A stretch of 64,000 bases of DNA from NCBI RefSeq assembly GCF_900166595.1, contig NZ_LT745763.1:529315-593314 (forward strand), written 5' to 3'. Made by a program: the position numbers and the translations under genes. Under the pieces are notes generated by a model. The model did not search any database, had not been told where the DNA came from, and worked only from the letters and a program-made list of their open reading frames with translations. This DNA is from Virgibacillus dokdonensis (lineage in GTDB: Bacteria; Bacillota; Bacilli; Bacillales; Amphibacillaceae). Of the stretch, positions 1-10,094 are shown piece after piece (positions within the stretch are counted from its first letter, which is position 1; every line of letters starts with the position of its first letter).

Positions 1-945
<945 letters not shown>

Positions 946-974
946 CTATATGAACCCCCGTTAGAAGGGGATGT

Positions 975-2843
975 TCACTTAATTAACATAATTAATTTAT
1001 CATCACAGGCAGTTACCTGTTTTTCAGATGTGGCTATCACATCTAAGAAATGAGGGGAATTTGTGATAATAATAGGTGTAATAATAGAAACGTTTTGCTT
1101 TTTTAATGCATGTAAATCAAACGTTAATAGCTTGTCTCCGAGTTGTATGTCATCATCGACTTCCACGTTTAATGCAAATCCTTCGCCATTTAAATTTACC
1201 GTTTCTAAACCGACATGAATAAGTAATTCCACACCATCGTCTGACGTAATGCCAATAGCATGTTTGGAAGGTACGACTGTAGTAACCTTTCCTGAAAAAG
1301 GAGCGTATACAGTGTCTCCCTCGGGCTCAATGGCTAATCCTTTTCCGACAAGTCCGTCAGCAAATGTTTGATCTGGAACGGATTCTAAAGGCATAACTTT
1401 TCCTGTTATTGGTGATGGAATGTTAATTGTTACATCCTTTTCGATCATGGCTTTATCATTAGATGAAGTTTTTTCCTCTAAAGGACTATCTTCATCCTCG
1501 AAGCCAAGCAGTACAGTTACTAGTAGTGCAACAGAAAAACTTGCAATTACGCCAATGAGCGCATAAAGTAAATTATTTCCACTAAAAATATAAGTTGGTA
1601 TGGACATAATGCCTGGAACGGTAAACGCAGTTGTTTTTACAGCGAATGTTCCGTAGATACCTCCGCCGACAGCACCACCAATCAAGCTTGCATAAAATGG
1701 TTTCTTTAACTTCATCGTAACACCGTAAATGGCTGGCTCTGTAATTCCAAACAATGCTGGAATGAAAGTGGAGAAAGATAACTGTTTCATTTTTTTATTC
1801 TTCGTTTTAAGCAACACACCTAACGTTGCTCCTGCTTGTGCTAAATTAGCGACAAAGTTCATAGGTAACAGCATAATGTCATAACCATACTTATCAAAAC
1901 TTGCAAATGTTCCAGGGAAAAATGCATAATGCATGCCTGTAATAACGATCAGCGGCATGAGGCCACCCATTAATAGCCCGGCAATTGGCCCAGCAATATC
2001 AAACATTCCTGAGAAAAAGGTATCTAGATAAATCCCTGCATAGCTTCCTAATGGTGCAATAAACATTAACATGAATGGCGCCGTAATAACCAAGCTTAGT
2101 AACGGAACAAAGATAATACGTAGTGATCGAGGCACGATTTTATCTGCACCTTTATAAATATAGCTTAATAGCCAAACCCCTAATATAATTGGGATAACGG
2201 ATGATGCATAGCTGTTCATCGGAATTGGTAAACCCAAAAAGCTTAAACTGTCTACTTCTGTTCCCGCTGCATACTCCATTATTTTTGGGTACATAAGAAT
2301 ACCAGCTAAAGCAACAGAAAGGGAAGCGTCGGTATTAAATTTTTTCGCAGCTGAAAATGCGATTAAGAAAGGTAAAAAGTGAAACGGTGCATCCGAAATA
2401 AAGTGCAAGATTTCATAGGTCGAGCTTTGTTCAGATAGTAGATTTACTGCAATGAACAAAGCGAGTAATCCTTTTAATAATCCACCTCCAACAATGGCCG
2501 GTAAAATAGGGGTGAAAATCCCAGAAATAACATCGAATATACGTTCAATAATATTTCCATTTTGTTTTTTAGCTGAAGGTAATTGATTATTCTCACCTGT
2601 ACCTAAGATATTGCTAATTTCAGCATGAACTTCAGCTACTTGATTACCAATAATGACTTGAAATTGTCCACTTTGAAATTGTGCTCCTAGGACACCGTCA
2701 AGTGCTTTAATGTTATCGATGTTCACCTCGTTGTTACTTGTTACATTAAAGCGCAAACGGGTAATGCAGTGCCAATTTTGTATGATATTTTCTTTTCCAC
2801 CCATTTCTTTAATGATTTTTGCCGCAAGCTTTTGCTTATCCAT
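975..2843 (-). CDS. bglP: PTS beta-glucoside-specific EIIBCA permease
   Basis: Membrane permease that imports and phosphorylates aryl-beta-glucosides using HPr phosphate. The 622 residues contain three PTS domains in order. EIIB covers about 1-90, with the phosphocysteine C26 in NWHCITRLRF. EIIC covers about 100-460, with many hydrophobic segments and the GITEPAIYG motif. EIIA covers about 475-622, with the phosphohistidine at about residue 543 in LIHVGLETV. This B-C-A order and length match BglP. It lies downstream of a RAT/terminator switch and a LicT-type gene, so expression should depend on antitermination. All catalytic residues appear intact. Confidence 0.95.
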   Translation of the reverse strand: MDKQKLAAKIIKEMGGKENIIQNWHCITRLRFNVTSNNEVNIDNIKALDGVLGAQFQSGQFQVIIGNQVAEVHAEISNILGTGENNQLPSAKKQNGNIIERIFDVISGIFTPILPAIVGGGLLKGLLALFIAVNLLSEQSSTYEILHFISDAPFHFLPFLIAFSAAKKFNTDASLSVALAGILMYPKIMEYAAGTEVDSLSFLGLPIPMNSYASSVIPIILGVWLLSYIYKGADKIVPRSLRIIFVPLLSLVITAPFMLMFIAPLGSYAGIYLDTFFSGMFDIAGPIAGLLMGGLMPLIVITGMHYAFFPGTFASFDKYGYDIMLLPMNFVANLAQAGATLGVLLKTKNKKMKQLSFSTFIPALFGITEPAIYGVTMKLKKPFYASLIGGAVGGGIYGTFAVKTTAFTVPGIMSIPTYIFSGNNLLYALIGVIASFSVALLVTVLLGFEDEDSPLEEKTSSNDKAMIEKDVTINIPSPITGKVMPLESVPDQTFADGLVGKGLAIEPEGDTVYAPFSGKVTTVVPSKHAIGITSDDGVELLIHVGLETVNLNGEGFALNVEVDDDIQLGDKLLTFDLHALKKQNVSIITPIIITNSPHFLDVIATSEKQVTACDDKLIMLIK

Positions 2844-2903
2844 ATTTTTTCACTTCTTTCCGTTTAGATTGAGAATGCTAAAGTCTTTGCGTAAAAAATA
2901 AAA

Positions 2904-2961
2904 AACCTAAGCGAAATTTACAAACAGCCAGTGGATCGCTGTCGCAAATTTTGCTTAGGTT
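2904..2961 (-). terminator. Conditional terminator upstream of bglP
   Basis: Read on the minus strand, a long hairpin has arms AACCTAAGC and GCTTAGGTT plus additional pairing, followed by a T-rich run. Its 5' arm overlaps the antiterminator element at 2957-2985, so the two structures cannot form together. That is the usual layout for LicT/SacY-type antitermination. Confidence 0.85.
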
Positions 2962-2985
2962 GATGCCAGAGTACGTAACACACCT
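2957..2985 (-). promoter_or_regulatory. RAT antiterminator RNA element (LicT-type target)
   Basis: On the minus strand this 29-nt stretch reads GGTGTGTTAC near its start and GGCATCAACCT at its end. It resembles the conserved ribonucleic antiterminator recognised by BglG/SacY/LicT proteins. It overlaps the 5' arm of the terminator by a few bases. Binding of the regulator is expected to stabilise it and let transcription enter bglP. Confidence 0.75.
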
Positions 2986-2992
2986 AACAAAA

Positions 2993-3841
2993 TTAGGATC
3001 TATTCTCTTGAAAAATACGTTCGATATGAATAACTAAAAATGCAATTTCATCATAAGTGACTTCTCAGTTGAATTCTTTTTCAACCATTTCTTTAATCAT
3101 TAATCCGCAAGCATAGCTTTTCATATATCTTTCTTCAATGGTTTTCTTTAATGCTTCATCCATTTGAATACTTTCTCGCTGTTTCATTTTTTGTCGAGCA
3201 ATGAAATAGCGGAGATGAGTAATAAAGCGTGAATAATTAATCGTTGTTTTATCAATATTGACTTCAAATAATCTTTGAATGATTTTAACAATATTTTTAA
3301 TAAGTTTGGTAATTTGGATCGTTTCTTCCATGGTTGAGCTATCGATTTGCGCATTGACAAAATGTAGCGCAATAAAAGCAGCTTCCATTTTGGGAAGGGT
3401 GTAGCCAAGATCATCCTGAATGATTTGTACGGCTATTTTACTAACTTCATATTCCTCATAATATAAGTAAGGAATCTCCCATTGTAATGGATTATCTTTA
3501 TTTGTAGTATGGTATTTTTCATCTGTAGCAAACTGTAAGTGGTCTGCTAAAGAAAAAAGAATCGATTGATTTAACTTCTTTTGCAACTTGTCTTCGCCAA
3601 GCCGGACAATTTTTTCAGTTACGGCTAAAAGCTCAGGAGAGATTTGTTCTAAAAACGTCCTTGTTTGCATGTTTTTTTCTGCTTTAAAGACTTTTGTGGC
3701 TTTTGATTCATCTACTAAATCTCCGTGCTTCTTTTTAAAACCGATACCAGTGCCAAATATAATCAATTCTTCATTTTTTTCAGACTTGGCTAAAATGATA
3801 TTGTTGTTTAATGATTTTATAATGGTTAGCAATATAGTCAC
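2993..3841 (-). pseudogene. licT: LicT-type transcription antiterminator with in-frame stop
   Basis: BglG/LicT-family RNA-binding antiterminator. The CAT domain begins TIIKSLNNNIILA after a GTG at 3841 or TTG at 3832. Two PRD domains follow. A TGA codon at 3065-3067 stops translation after EMVEKEFN. The same frame then continues as EVTYDEIAFLVIHIERIFQ up to TAA at 2993, which is the normal end of PRD2, including the IHIER histidine known as a phosphorylation site in LicT. The gene is therefore full length (about 282 codons) except for one nonsense codon. The shorter product may be unstable or misregulated; a sequencing error is possible. Upstream codons before 3841 encode an unlikely hydrophobic extension, so the longer ATG start was rejected. 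Confidence 0.85.
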
Positions 3842-3982
3842 ACCCTTAAAAAAGCCATAAAAAAACACCAATATCAAAACATAACAGAAAATGAAGAGAA
3901 GTTCACTAACGTTACATTTGACTTGGTGGTGCCTGATCATGTCAGTAACACTCCTGTATCGTAATTAGAGCTTACCACATGT

Positions 3983-3996
3983 ATAAAGCGTTGTCA
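3983..3996 (-). promoter_or_regulatory. Possible CcpA cre site upstream of licT
   Basis: ATAAAGCGTTGTCA matches most constrained positions of the cre consensus TGWNANCGNTNWCA, but misses the first TG. It lies about 140 bp upstream of the licT start, where catabolite repression of a beta-glucoside operon would be expected. This is a weak match. Confidence 0.3.
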
Positions 3997-4129
3997 ATAG
4001 GATAAGTGGAGGTGTATGTGACAAGTTTTTCTCTACATAGGCATAACCCACATATTTCCTGAACTCTATTTATGTACACTTTTATTGTTCTGAATGGAAC
4101 AATTGCTTACAAAATGCATAGCTAGTGAC

Positions 4130-4262
4130 CGCTGTGGAATAGCACAACGTTTTCCATGGCTGGCGCTCAGCCTCCTCAAAAAAAGCAGTTTGCTTTTTCT
4201 TCGGGGTCATCCCACTGCGCTTTCCCATCGGAGTCTCCGAGTTTTTCCTACGCTAACATGTT
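4130..4262. repeat. Bacillaceae-type intergenic repeat
   Basis: The gap 3942-4375 has no gene. Its middle part, read on the minus strand, contains GGAGACTCCGATGGGAAAGC, a GACCCCG block, GAGGAGGCTGAGCGCC and GGAAAACG. From memory this pattern recurs between genes in many Bacillaceae genomes (GGAGACTCC, GACCCCG, GAGGAGGCT, GGAAAGCG) and has no known function. No second copy was seen in the window. Confidence 0.5.
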
Positions 4263-4375
4263 AGTTTTATCATACAGATCCTTTTTCTTTTTTGACTAGA
4301 AATTAGCTCTAATATCCTCCTTGAGAAACATCTTACATATACGGTGGAGGTAGTTAAAGGAAGGTTGTTATGTAA

Positions 4376-5194
4376 TTATTTGTTAACCGAATGGAATGCA
4401 AAGCGTTCATAATGTTTATATAACGAATGAAAGCTCCCATAATATGTTTTGTACCATGGTTTCTTTTTACCACAGAAATGAATAATCGATGTATTGTTGA
4501 TAACAAAATCCATATCTATTTTATTTTTGCTCGTAATCTTATAGTAATAATAAAATCGTGCATCAAAATTATAACGAACTTCATCGATATCTTTAATTTG
4601 CTTTGCATATAAGCCGTTTAGAATATCTTGGTCTGGGAGAATTAATTTTTTTTTGTTTACTTCTACAAATTCATAAATAGCTTGTTCAGAAATATGCTTT
4701 CGCTGTTCTGTTAAGTTAAGTAGTAACACGCCAGAGTTATAGTAAGCTTCTACATCATATGGTCGTAACCTAAGTTTATTAATATTTGTAATGGGGGTGC
4801 GATCGTGATATGCAGCAGCGTACAAATAATTGGCCATGTCCATCTGATACAGATCATGTATGGAATTAATAATTAAAATATCTGGATCGAGATAAAGCAC
4901 TCTATCCAGTGAATTAGGTAAAAATTTGTACGCCAATAAACGATAATACATTTCTTTTGAAAAATGTTTAATGACAGGAGCGTCAGCAAAATGATGGTTT
5001 TCTAAGGTAATAACCTGTAGTTCATGCCCGCGTCTTTCTATATAATCATTTAATCTGCGCGTTTCGTCATCTGTTAAAGAAGAATGCATGAGATAAATGC
5101 AAAAGAAATCCTCAGGATGATGTAAAAATAAGGAATGGAGCATTACTTTTACTGGGTGCATGTAATTGGCGTCAATGGTAACTAATATATTCAT
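4376..5194 (-). CDS. Family 8 glycosyltransferase (GspA-like)
   Basis: Nucleotide-sugar dependent GT8 transferase of about 272 residues. It shows the N-terminal NILVTIDANYMHP strand, the metal-binding DxD in YLDPDILI, the YNSGVLLLNL segment, and the C-terminal IIHFCGKKKPW motif typical of GT8 enzymes. The ATG at 5194 was chosen because AAGGGAG sits 9 nt upstream; a longer start at 5257 has no such site. It resembles B. subtilis general stress protein GspA, but the acceptor is unknown. It appears monocistronic. Confidence 0.85.
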   Translation of the reverse strand: MNILVTIDANYMHPVKVMLHSLFLHHPEDFFCIYLMHSSLTDDETRRLNDYIERRGHELQVITLENHHFADAPVIKHFSKEMYYRLLAYKFLPNSLDRVLYLDPDILIINSIHDLYQMDMANYLYAAAYHDRTPITNINKLRLRPYDVEAYYNSGVLLLNLTEQRKHISEQAIYEFVEVNKKKLILPDQDILNGLYAKQIKDIDEVRYNFDARFYYYYKITSKNKIDMDFVINNTSIIHFCGKKKPWYKTYYGSFHSLYKHYERFAFHSVNK

Positions 5195-5422
5195 AAACAT
5201 ATCTCCCTTAAGCCTATCTTTCTCTGTTAAATATGTAATTTTAAAGTCTTCTTTCATTGTACTATAGGAAGGTATATAGTTCTCCTATGTGAATTCGTAA
5301 TTATAGGATCTAGAATTGCAGCTAATCGTATATGTAAAAAGAAAATGGCAGGGGCTAACCTTTTCATCTTGTAGCTTGGTTCTAATTGTCGTCTGCGCAA
5401 AAATGTGAAAGGCTTCTACCGT

Positions 5423-5890
5423 TTATTGCCCATTAATTTTAATACGACGTTTTTTGCTTTCTTTCGTTTTTGGAATGTGAAGGTATAGCATGCCATTTTT
5501 ATGATCGGCGCTGACTTTATCCGTATTCACATTATCTGGTAGTGTGAAAGAGCGTTGAAATGATCCATAACTATGCTCCACAACTCGCATTTCTGTATCA
5601 TTGTCTTCTGTTTCTATTTGTTGCCTTTTCTCCCCTTTAATCGTAACCATGTTGTCTTCAATCTCAACCTCTATATCGGATGGATCTATACCAGGGATTT
5701 CAGCTTCTACAATATATTTATCTTTCTTTTCACGAATATTGCAAGCGAATGATCCACCTTGTTGTCTATTCCATAAACTGTTGTTGGAGAAAAATGGATC
5801 ATCAAAAAAGCGTTCAAACATTCCATCAAGTTCACTTTTGAATTTGCGTAATGGTTGGTCATCTCTGTTCCATCGTTTTATTGGTTTCAT
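5423..5890 (-). CDS. Small heat-shock protein, Hsp20 family
   Basis: ATP-independent holdase chaperone of 155 residues. An N-terminal arm rich in Phe (ELDGMFERFFDDPFF) precedes an alpha-crystallin domain at about 50-145, with the conserved EAEIPGIDPSDIEV and the GMLYLHIPK signature near the end. The start has GGGAGG upstream. It stands alone on the minus strand. An 11-bp inverted repeat (GGCTAACCTTT near 5353, AAAGGTTAGCC near 6001) flanks the gene; its meaning is unclear. Confidence 0.93.
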   Translation of the reverse strand: MKPIKRWNRDDQPLRKFKSELDGMFERFFDDPFFSNNSLWNRQQGGSFACNIREKKDKYIVEAEIPGIDPSDIEVEIEDNMVTIKGEKRQQIETEDNDTEMRVVEHSYGSFQRSFTLPDNVNTDKVSADHKNGMLYLHIPKTKESKKRRIKINGQ

Positions 5891-6102
5891 TTCAATTCCT
5901 CCCTTTACTATTTTATAAAATATTGTTTTTTTAGAAAGGAAATAAATAATGTTTCCAAAGAAAACGAGTTAAAGTTATAAAATAACGCAGACATGAGTCG
6001 TAAAGGTTAGCCCTATAACTCCCCTCCACTACTTATATAACCGTTCATTTAAAAATAAAACCTGTTCTTATATATTCGGAAAATTTTAATATCTAATTCT
6101 TG

Positions 6103-6777
6103 TTATTGGAAATTGTCCTCTGGTTCTTCTGCTATTAAATTTTCTAAAAGGTTAATGACAAGTAACCGTTTATTTACTCCTAATTTTTTATAAATGATGC
6201 TGACGTAATCGCGAACTGTTTTCTCTTTCAAATGTAGTGATTGGGCAATTTCTTTATTTTTTTTACGTTGATAGATGAGGAAGGCGATGTCGAGTTCCCT
6301 CCATGTTAAATCAATTTCTTTTTCTAAAAGCTTGGCGTGTAGACGTTGTTTTTCATCTCCTTTTTGAAATTGTTGTAAAATGGTTACTGCAATGTCTTCC
6401 GTAATAACGTAATGATTATGGTAAATATTTTTTATCATAGATACGAAGTTGGTATGATCAGAGTGGCTTAAGAAATAGCCTTCTACCCCGGCTTTTATAC
6501 TGTTTGTAATAAAGGTGGGCTCAATAAATGACAAAATGTAAATAATTTTAATTTGCTTCGATATACTTTTTATCTCTTTCGTTAATTCTATCACTGTATG
6601 ATGCGATTGATTGATATGAAAGACAACAATGTCTGGTTGTTTTTCTTGGACAGCATGAATAACTTCTTCTTTTTGAAAATATGTTCCTACCCACTTCATC
6701 TCCCTTTCTCTTTCAATAATTAAACGTAATCCTTCACTAGATATCCCTTCACGATCTACGAGTAATACTTTTATCAT
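6103..6777 (-). CDS. Orphan LuxR/NarL-type regulator with degenerate receiver
   Basis: DNA-binding regulator of 224 residues. Residues 1-120 have the fold pattern of a response-regulator receiver (MIKVLLVDREGI... PDIVVFHINQ... GVEGYFL). However, the phospho-acceptor Asp is replaced by His (VVFHI for the usual VLMDI), the second acidic residue of the DD pair is missing, and the conserved Lys is Ser. Residues about 155-215 form a LuxR helix-turn-helix (LTWRELDIAFL... NKEIAQSLHLKEKTVRDYVSIIYKKLGV). No histidine kinase gene lies nearby. It probably acts without classical phosphorylation. Targets are unknown. Confidence 0.85.
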   Translation of the reverse strand: MIKVLLVDREGISSEGLRLIIEREREMKWVGTYFQKEEVIHAVQEKQPDIVVFHINQSHHTVIELTKEIKSISKQIKIIYILSFIEPTFITNSIKAGVEGYFLSHSDHTNFVSMIKNIYHNHYVITEDIAVTILQQFQKGDEKQRLHAKLLEKEIDLTWRELDIAFLIYQRKKNKEIAQSLHLKEKTVRDYVSIIYKKLGVNKRLLVINLLENLIAEEPEDNFQ

Positions 6778-7199
6778 CGCTCATCTCTCCGTTTTTTATT
6801 ACCTTTTCCTTATTTGCGCAAGCTATTCTATCGTGCTGTATGAAATTGTTATATGTTCCCCTAGTCATTTTTACATTGGAGTGGGGAATCTGAATACAAT
6901 GTATATGTCAACATAAAGTCTAAGCTTTACGTTTTTAAGCTATGAGCACTTTAAGTGCTTAATTAATTGTAATTTCCTATATAGATATAAGTAGCTATTG
7001 TTATAAGGATGCAGATAGGTTTTTATGTTTTAAGATAAAGGAAGGATCTAGACAATTTCTAAACAAATGAAAATAAAGGAAGGACTTCTAGATTACACAG
7101 TGATGAAAATAGGGGATTAGATGGTTGATTTGGTGAGAAAAAACTATTTGCAAGCAAACATGGAAGTGATTTTTACTTAGAAAATGAGAAACAGCAAAA
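6778..7199. other. Intergenic region, no gene seen
   Basis: Between the LuxR-type regulator and the gbsB terminator I see no convincing open frame. The only clear structure is a 15-bp near-palindrome AGCACTTTAAGTGCT at 6945-6959. Most of the stretch is AT-rich and presumably holds the promoter of the regulator near 6780-6850. Confidence 0.4.
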
Positions 7200-7226
7200 A
7201 ACCCCTTTGCATTATGCAAAGGGGTT
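7200..7226 (-). terminator. Rho-independent terminator of gbsAB
   Basis: Perfect arms AACCCCTTTGC and GCAAAGGGGTT with a short loop, followed by a T run when read on the minus strand. It lies 12 bp past the gbsB stop codon. Confidence 0.9.
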
Positions 7227-7238
7227 AATGAAAAATAT

Positions 7239-8447
7239 TTACAGTGTTTTTGCTACTAAATCGAAGCAACGTTTATAAATCCATTGGTAGTCTTTTTCTG
7301 TTAGGTCACGTGGGTTACCTATCGTTTGTGGATCTTTTATCGCTTCTTTTGATAATCGCTCTATCATATTTGGAGAAACACCCTGTTCTTCCAATGTCGG
7401 GATATCTAAGTCTTTTACAAGCTGATAAATTTCGTTTACAGCTGCTTTGGCAGCCTCTTCTGTCGTCATATGAAATGTGTCAATACCTAATGCTTGGGCT
7501 ATTCTTGCAAATTTATGAGGATGACCTTTCCAATTGTATTCCATTACTGGACCGAGCATAGCGGCAACACATTGACCATGGGCAACTGGAAGAATACCAC
7601 CTAATGTCTGGGACATGGCATGAGCGGCTCCAGCTGATTCACTACCGTAAGATAAACCAGCAAGCATAGCAGCTTGAGCCATACCATAGCGTGCTTCAAG
7701 ATCACCTCCGTCAGCATAAGCGCGACGTATGTATTTTCCAACGTATTCCATTGCCAATAATGCAACCGCATCTGTAATAGGCTGGGCAAAATGCATGGTA
7801 AAACATTCTATCGCATGGGCTAAAGCATCAATACCAGTCATTGCCGTAACGTGTGAAGGCATGGATACATGCAGTTTAGGGTCAATTATTGTTAAGTGAG
7901 CAGCAATTAATGGGCCACCCGTATTAAATTTAAATGCACGTTTTTCATCTGTAATAACTGCCCATTGTGTTACTTCAGAACCAGTCCCCGCTGTAGTTGG
8001 AATGGTTGTTAAAGGTGGAATGCGATTTTCTAAGGGCTTTTTTCCTTCCGCAGCTTCATATTCTAAGACACTGCCTTGATGTGTAGCTTCCACACCAATG
8101 CCTTTTGCCGTGTCCATAGAACTTCCGCCACCAACAGCAACAAGTCCATTACAGCCTTTTTCTCTATATAACTTAGAGCCTTCTGCAATCAAACGAACGG
8201 GTGGGTTTGGCTCAACTTTATTAAAGATAACAACTTCTATCCCCGCTTTTTTTAAGTGCTTTTCCACAGGCTGTGTTACACCAGCTTCATAGATACCTGG
8301 GTCAGTTACTAAAAGGGCTTTTGATACACCGAGCTGTTTTACTTCATTTCCAATTGATTGAATGGAATCAATGCCATGCTTTATCGTAGTTGGTATTTCA
8401 AATGTATGTAATTTATACATATGCTCTAATTTCATATTTAAGCTCAT
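7239..8447 (-). CDS. gbsB: Choline dehydrogenase, iron-type alcohol dehydrogenase
   Basis: Type III iron-dependent alcohol dehydrogenase that oxidises choline to glycine betaine aldehyde in the cytoplasm. Its 402 residues equal the length of B. subtilis GbsB. It contains the NAD-binding VAVGGGSSMDTAKG loop, TTAGTGSEVT, and the metal-ligand histidines in DALAHAIECF and AAHAMSQTLGG...AHGQ. A good AGGAGG precedes the ATG. It lies 87 bp downstream of gbsA and ends at a strong terminator, as in the known gbsAB operon. The product, glycine betaine, is a compatible solute. Confidence 0.95.
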   Translation of the reverse strand: MSLNMKLEHMYKLHTFEIPTTIKHGIDSIQSIGNEVKQLGVSKALLVTDPGIYEAGVTQPVEKHLKKAGIEVVIFNKVEPNPPVRLIAEGSKLYREKGCNGLVAVGGGSSMDTAKGIGVEATHQGSVLEYEAAEGKKPLENRIPPLTTIPTTAGTGSEVTQWAVITDEKRAFKFNTGGPLIAAHLTIIDPKLHVSMPSHVTAMTGIDALAHAIECFTMHFAQPITDAVALLAMEYVGKYIRRAYADGGDLEARYGMAQAAMLAGLSYGSESAGAAHAMSQTLGGILPVAHGQCVAAMLGPVMEYNWKGHPHKFARIAQALGIDTFHMTTEEAAKAAVNEIYQLVKDLDIPTLEEQGVSPNMIERLSKEAIKDPQTIGNPRDLTEKDYQWIYKRCFDLVAKTL

Positions 8448-8534
8448 AGATAGCTCCTCCTATTATCTTTCTTTGTATTTTTGATTGATTTAACTTGATA
8501 AAAGCTTGGGAGACAATATGATTGCGATATTATT

Positions 8535-10007
8535 CTAAAACCAGTTCAACGCATCAGGCTGTAAATTATGATAGACATGCTTCACTTCTTGATACTCTTC
8601 TAGTCCTGCTTTGCCAAGTTCTCTGCCAATTCCAGATTGTTTAAAACCACCCCACGGGGCATGTGGAAAATAAACATTGTAGTCATTGATCCAAACTGTA
8701 CCCATTCGCATTTTAGAAACACAGCGTTCTGCTTTGGCTATATCTTTTGTCCACACACCGCCAGATAGCCCATAAATAGAATCATTTGCTAATTGAATGG
8801 CTTCTTGTTCTGTGGTAAATGTTTCTACTGTAATGACAGGACCGAAACCTTCATCTTGAACAACACGCATATTTGATGTGCAATTGGTAAGTACAGTAGG
8901 TAAGTAAAAGAATCCATGTTGTAAATTTGGATTGTCAGGTTGTTGTCCTCCTACTGCTACGGTAGCTCCTTCTTTTTTTCCGTCTTCAACGTATTGAATG
9001 ACTTTATTTAAATGCGTTTTAGAAATAAGCGGTCCCATTTGCGTAGAGGCGTCAAATCCATTCCCCAACGTAATGTTTTTCACTCGTTCAACTAAAGCTT
9101 GAACAAATGCATCATGTATCTTTTCTTCAATAATCAGTCGTGTACCAGCTGAACAAATTTGCCCAGCATGAAAGAAGACGGCATGTAGAGCTTGGTCAAC
9201 CGCTATATCGAAATCAGCATCGGCAAAAATAATATTCGGGTTTTTTCCGCCTAGTTCAAGCGCTAGTTTTTTTACGTTGGAACTGGCTGATTGCATGATT
9301 TTTTTCCCGGTGTTCATACCTCCTGTAAATGATATCAAGTCAATATCGTGATTAGCAGAAAGTTCTGCCCCAACCGTATCTCCTTTTCCTAATACGAGGT
9401 TGACCACACCTTTTGGTAGCTTAGCTTCTTCCATTAATTCAAAAAGTTTTACAGTTGTTAATGGTGTAATTTCGCTTGGTTTCATGATTAATGTATTTCC
9501 AGCAGCTAATGCTGGTGCTAACTTCCAAGATGCTTGTAATAATGGATAATTCCATGGAGTGATTTGGCCACATACACCTACAGGTTCATAGACTACTTTG
9601 CTAATGGTGTTTGGGACGGGGGAGTTGATCAATTCGCCACCATGTTTATCAGTTAATTCTGCATAAAAACGGAATACTCCCGCAATATCTTCCATATCGC
9701 TACGGCTTTCTTCGATGGTCTTACCTGTATCAAGCGTTTCCAGTTTAGCTAGCTCTTCTTTATCCTGTTCGATGAGCGCTGTAATGGTATGTAATTTTTT
9801 AGCGCGTTCTGTGGCAGATGTTCTGCACCATTCACCTTCATCAAATGCTTCTCTTGCAGCAGCAATCGCAGATATTGTATCTGTTTCATCACTTTCTGTC
9901 GCTTGAGCAACGACCTCTTGGTTAAATGGGTTTATAATATCTCGTGTGTTACCTGTATGAGAAGGTAACCATTCACCGTTAATAAAGTTTTGCTTAAAAT
10001 TCAACAT
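8535..10007 (-). CDS. gbsA: Betaine-aldehyde dehydrogenase
   Basis: NAD-dependent aldehyde dehydrogenase converting glycine betaine aldehyde to glycine betaine. The 490-residue length matches GbsA. Visible motifs are the Rossmann-fold SFTGGMNTGKKI, the catalytic glutamate in LELGGKNPN, the catalytic cysteine in FHAGQICSAG, and the C-terminal PWGGFKQSGIGRELG. AGGAGGG lies just before the ATG. First gene of the minus-strand gbsA-gbsB operon, divergent from gbsR. Confidence 0.95.
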   Translation of the reverse strand: MLNFKQNFINGEWLPSHTGNTRDIINPFNQEVVAQATESDETDTISAIAAAREAFDEGEWCRTSATERAKKLHTITALIEQDKEELAKLETLDTGKTIEESRSDMEDIAGVFRFYAELTDKHGGELINSPVPNTISKVVYEPVGVCGQITPWNYPLLQASWKLAPALAAGNTLIMKPSEITPLTTVKLFELMEEAKLPKGVVNLVLGKGDTVGAELSANHDIDLISFTGGMNTGKKIMQSASSNVKKLALELGGKNPNIIFADADFDIAVDQALHAVFFHAGQICSAGTRLIIEEKIHDAFVQALVERVKNITLGNGFDASTQMGPLISKTHLNKVIQYVEDGKKEGATVAVGGQQPDNPNLQHGFFYLPTVLTNCTSNMRVVQDEGFGPVITVETFTTEQEAIQLANDSIYGLSGGVWTKDIAKAERCVSKMRMGTVWINDYNVYFPHAPWGGFKQSGIGRELGKAGLEEYQEVKHVYHNLQPDALNWF

Positions 10008-10031
10008 ACTCCCTCCTACATGTTTAATTTT

Positions 10032-10049
10032 GTTAAATATTTATTTAAC
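10032..10049. promoter_or_regulatory. Candidate GbsR operator
   Basis: GTTAAATATTTATTTAAC is an inverted repeat with 7-bp arms. It lies between the gbsA start codon and its likely promoter, so a bound repressor would act as a roadblock. The function is inferred from position only. Confidence 0.4.
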
Positions 10050-10065
10050 GTTTTTAACAATTTAA

Positions 10066-10094
10066 ACTTAACATGATACAATTAAAGTTGTCAA
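10066..10094 (-). promoter_or_regulatory. Candidate gbsAB promoter
   Basis: On the minus strand a perfect TTGACA (10094-10089) is followed 17 nt later by TTAAGT, a poor -10. It sits 60-90 bp upstream of gbsA and upstream of the inverted repeat. Confidence 0.4.

Noticed and set aside
3842..3940. 33-codon N-terminal extension of licT from an ATG
   Set aside because: LicT proteins begin directly with the RNA-binding domain, and the extension is hydrophobic and out of character.
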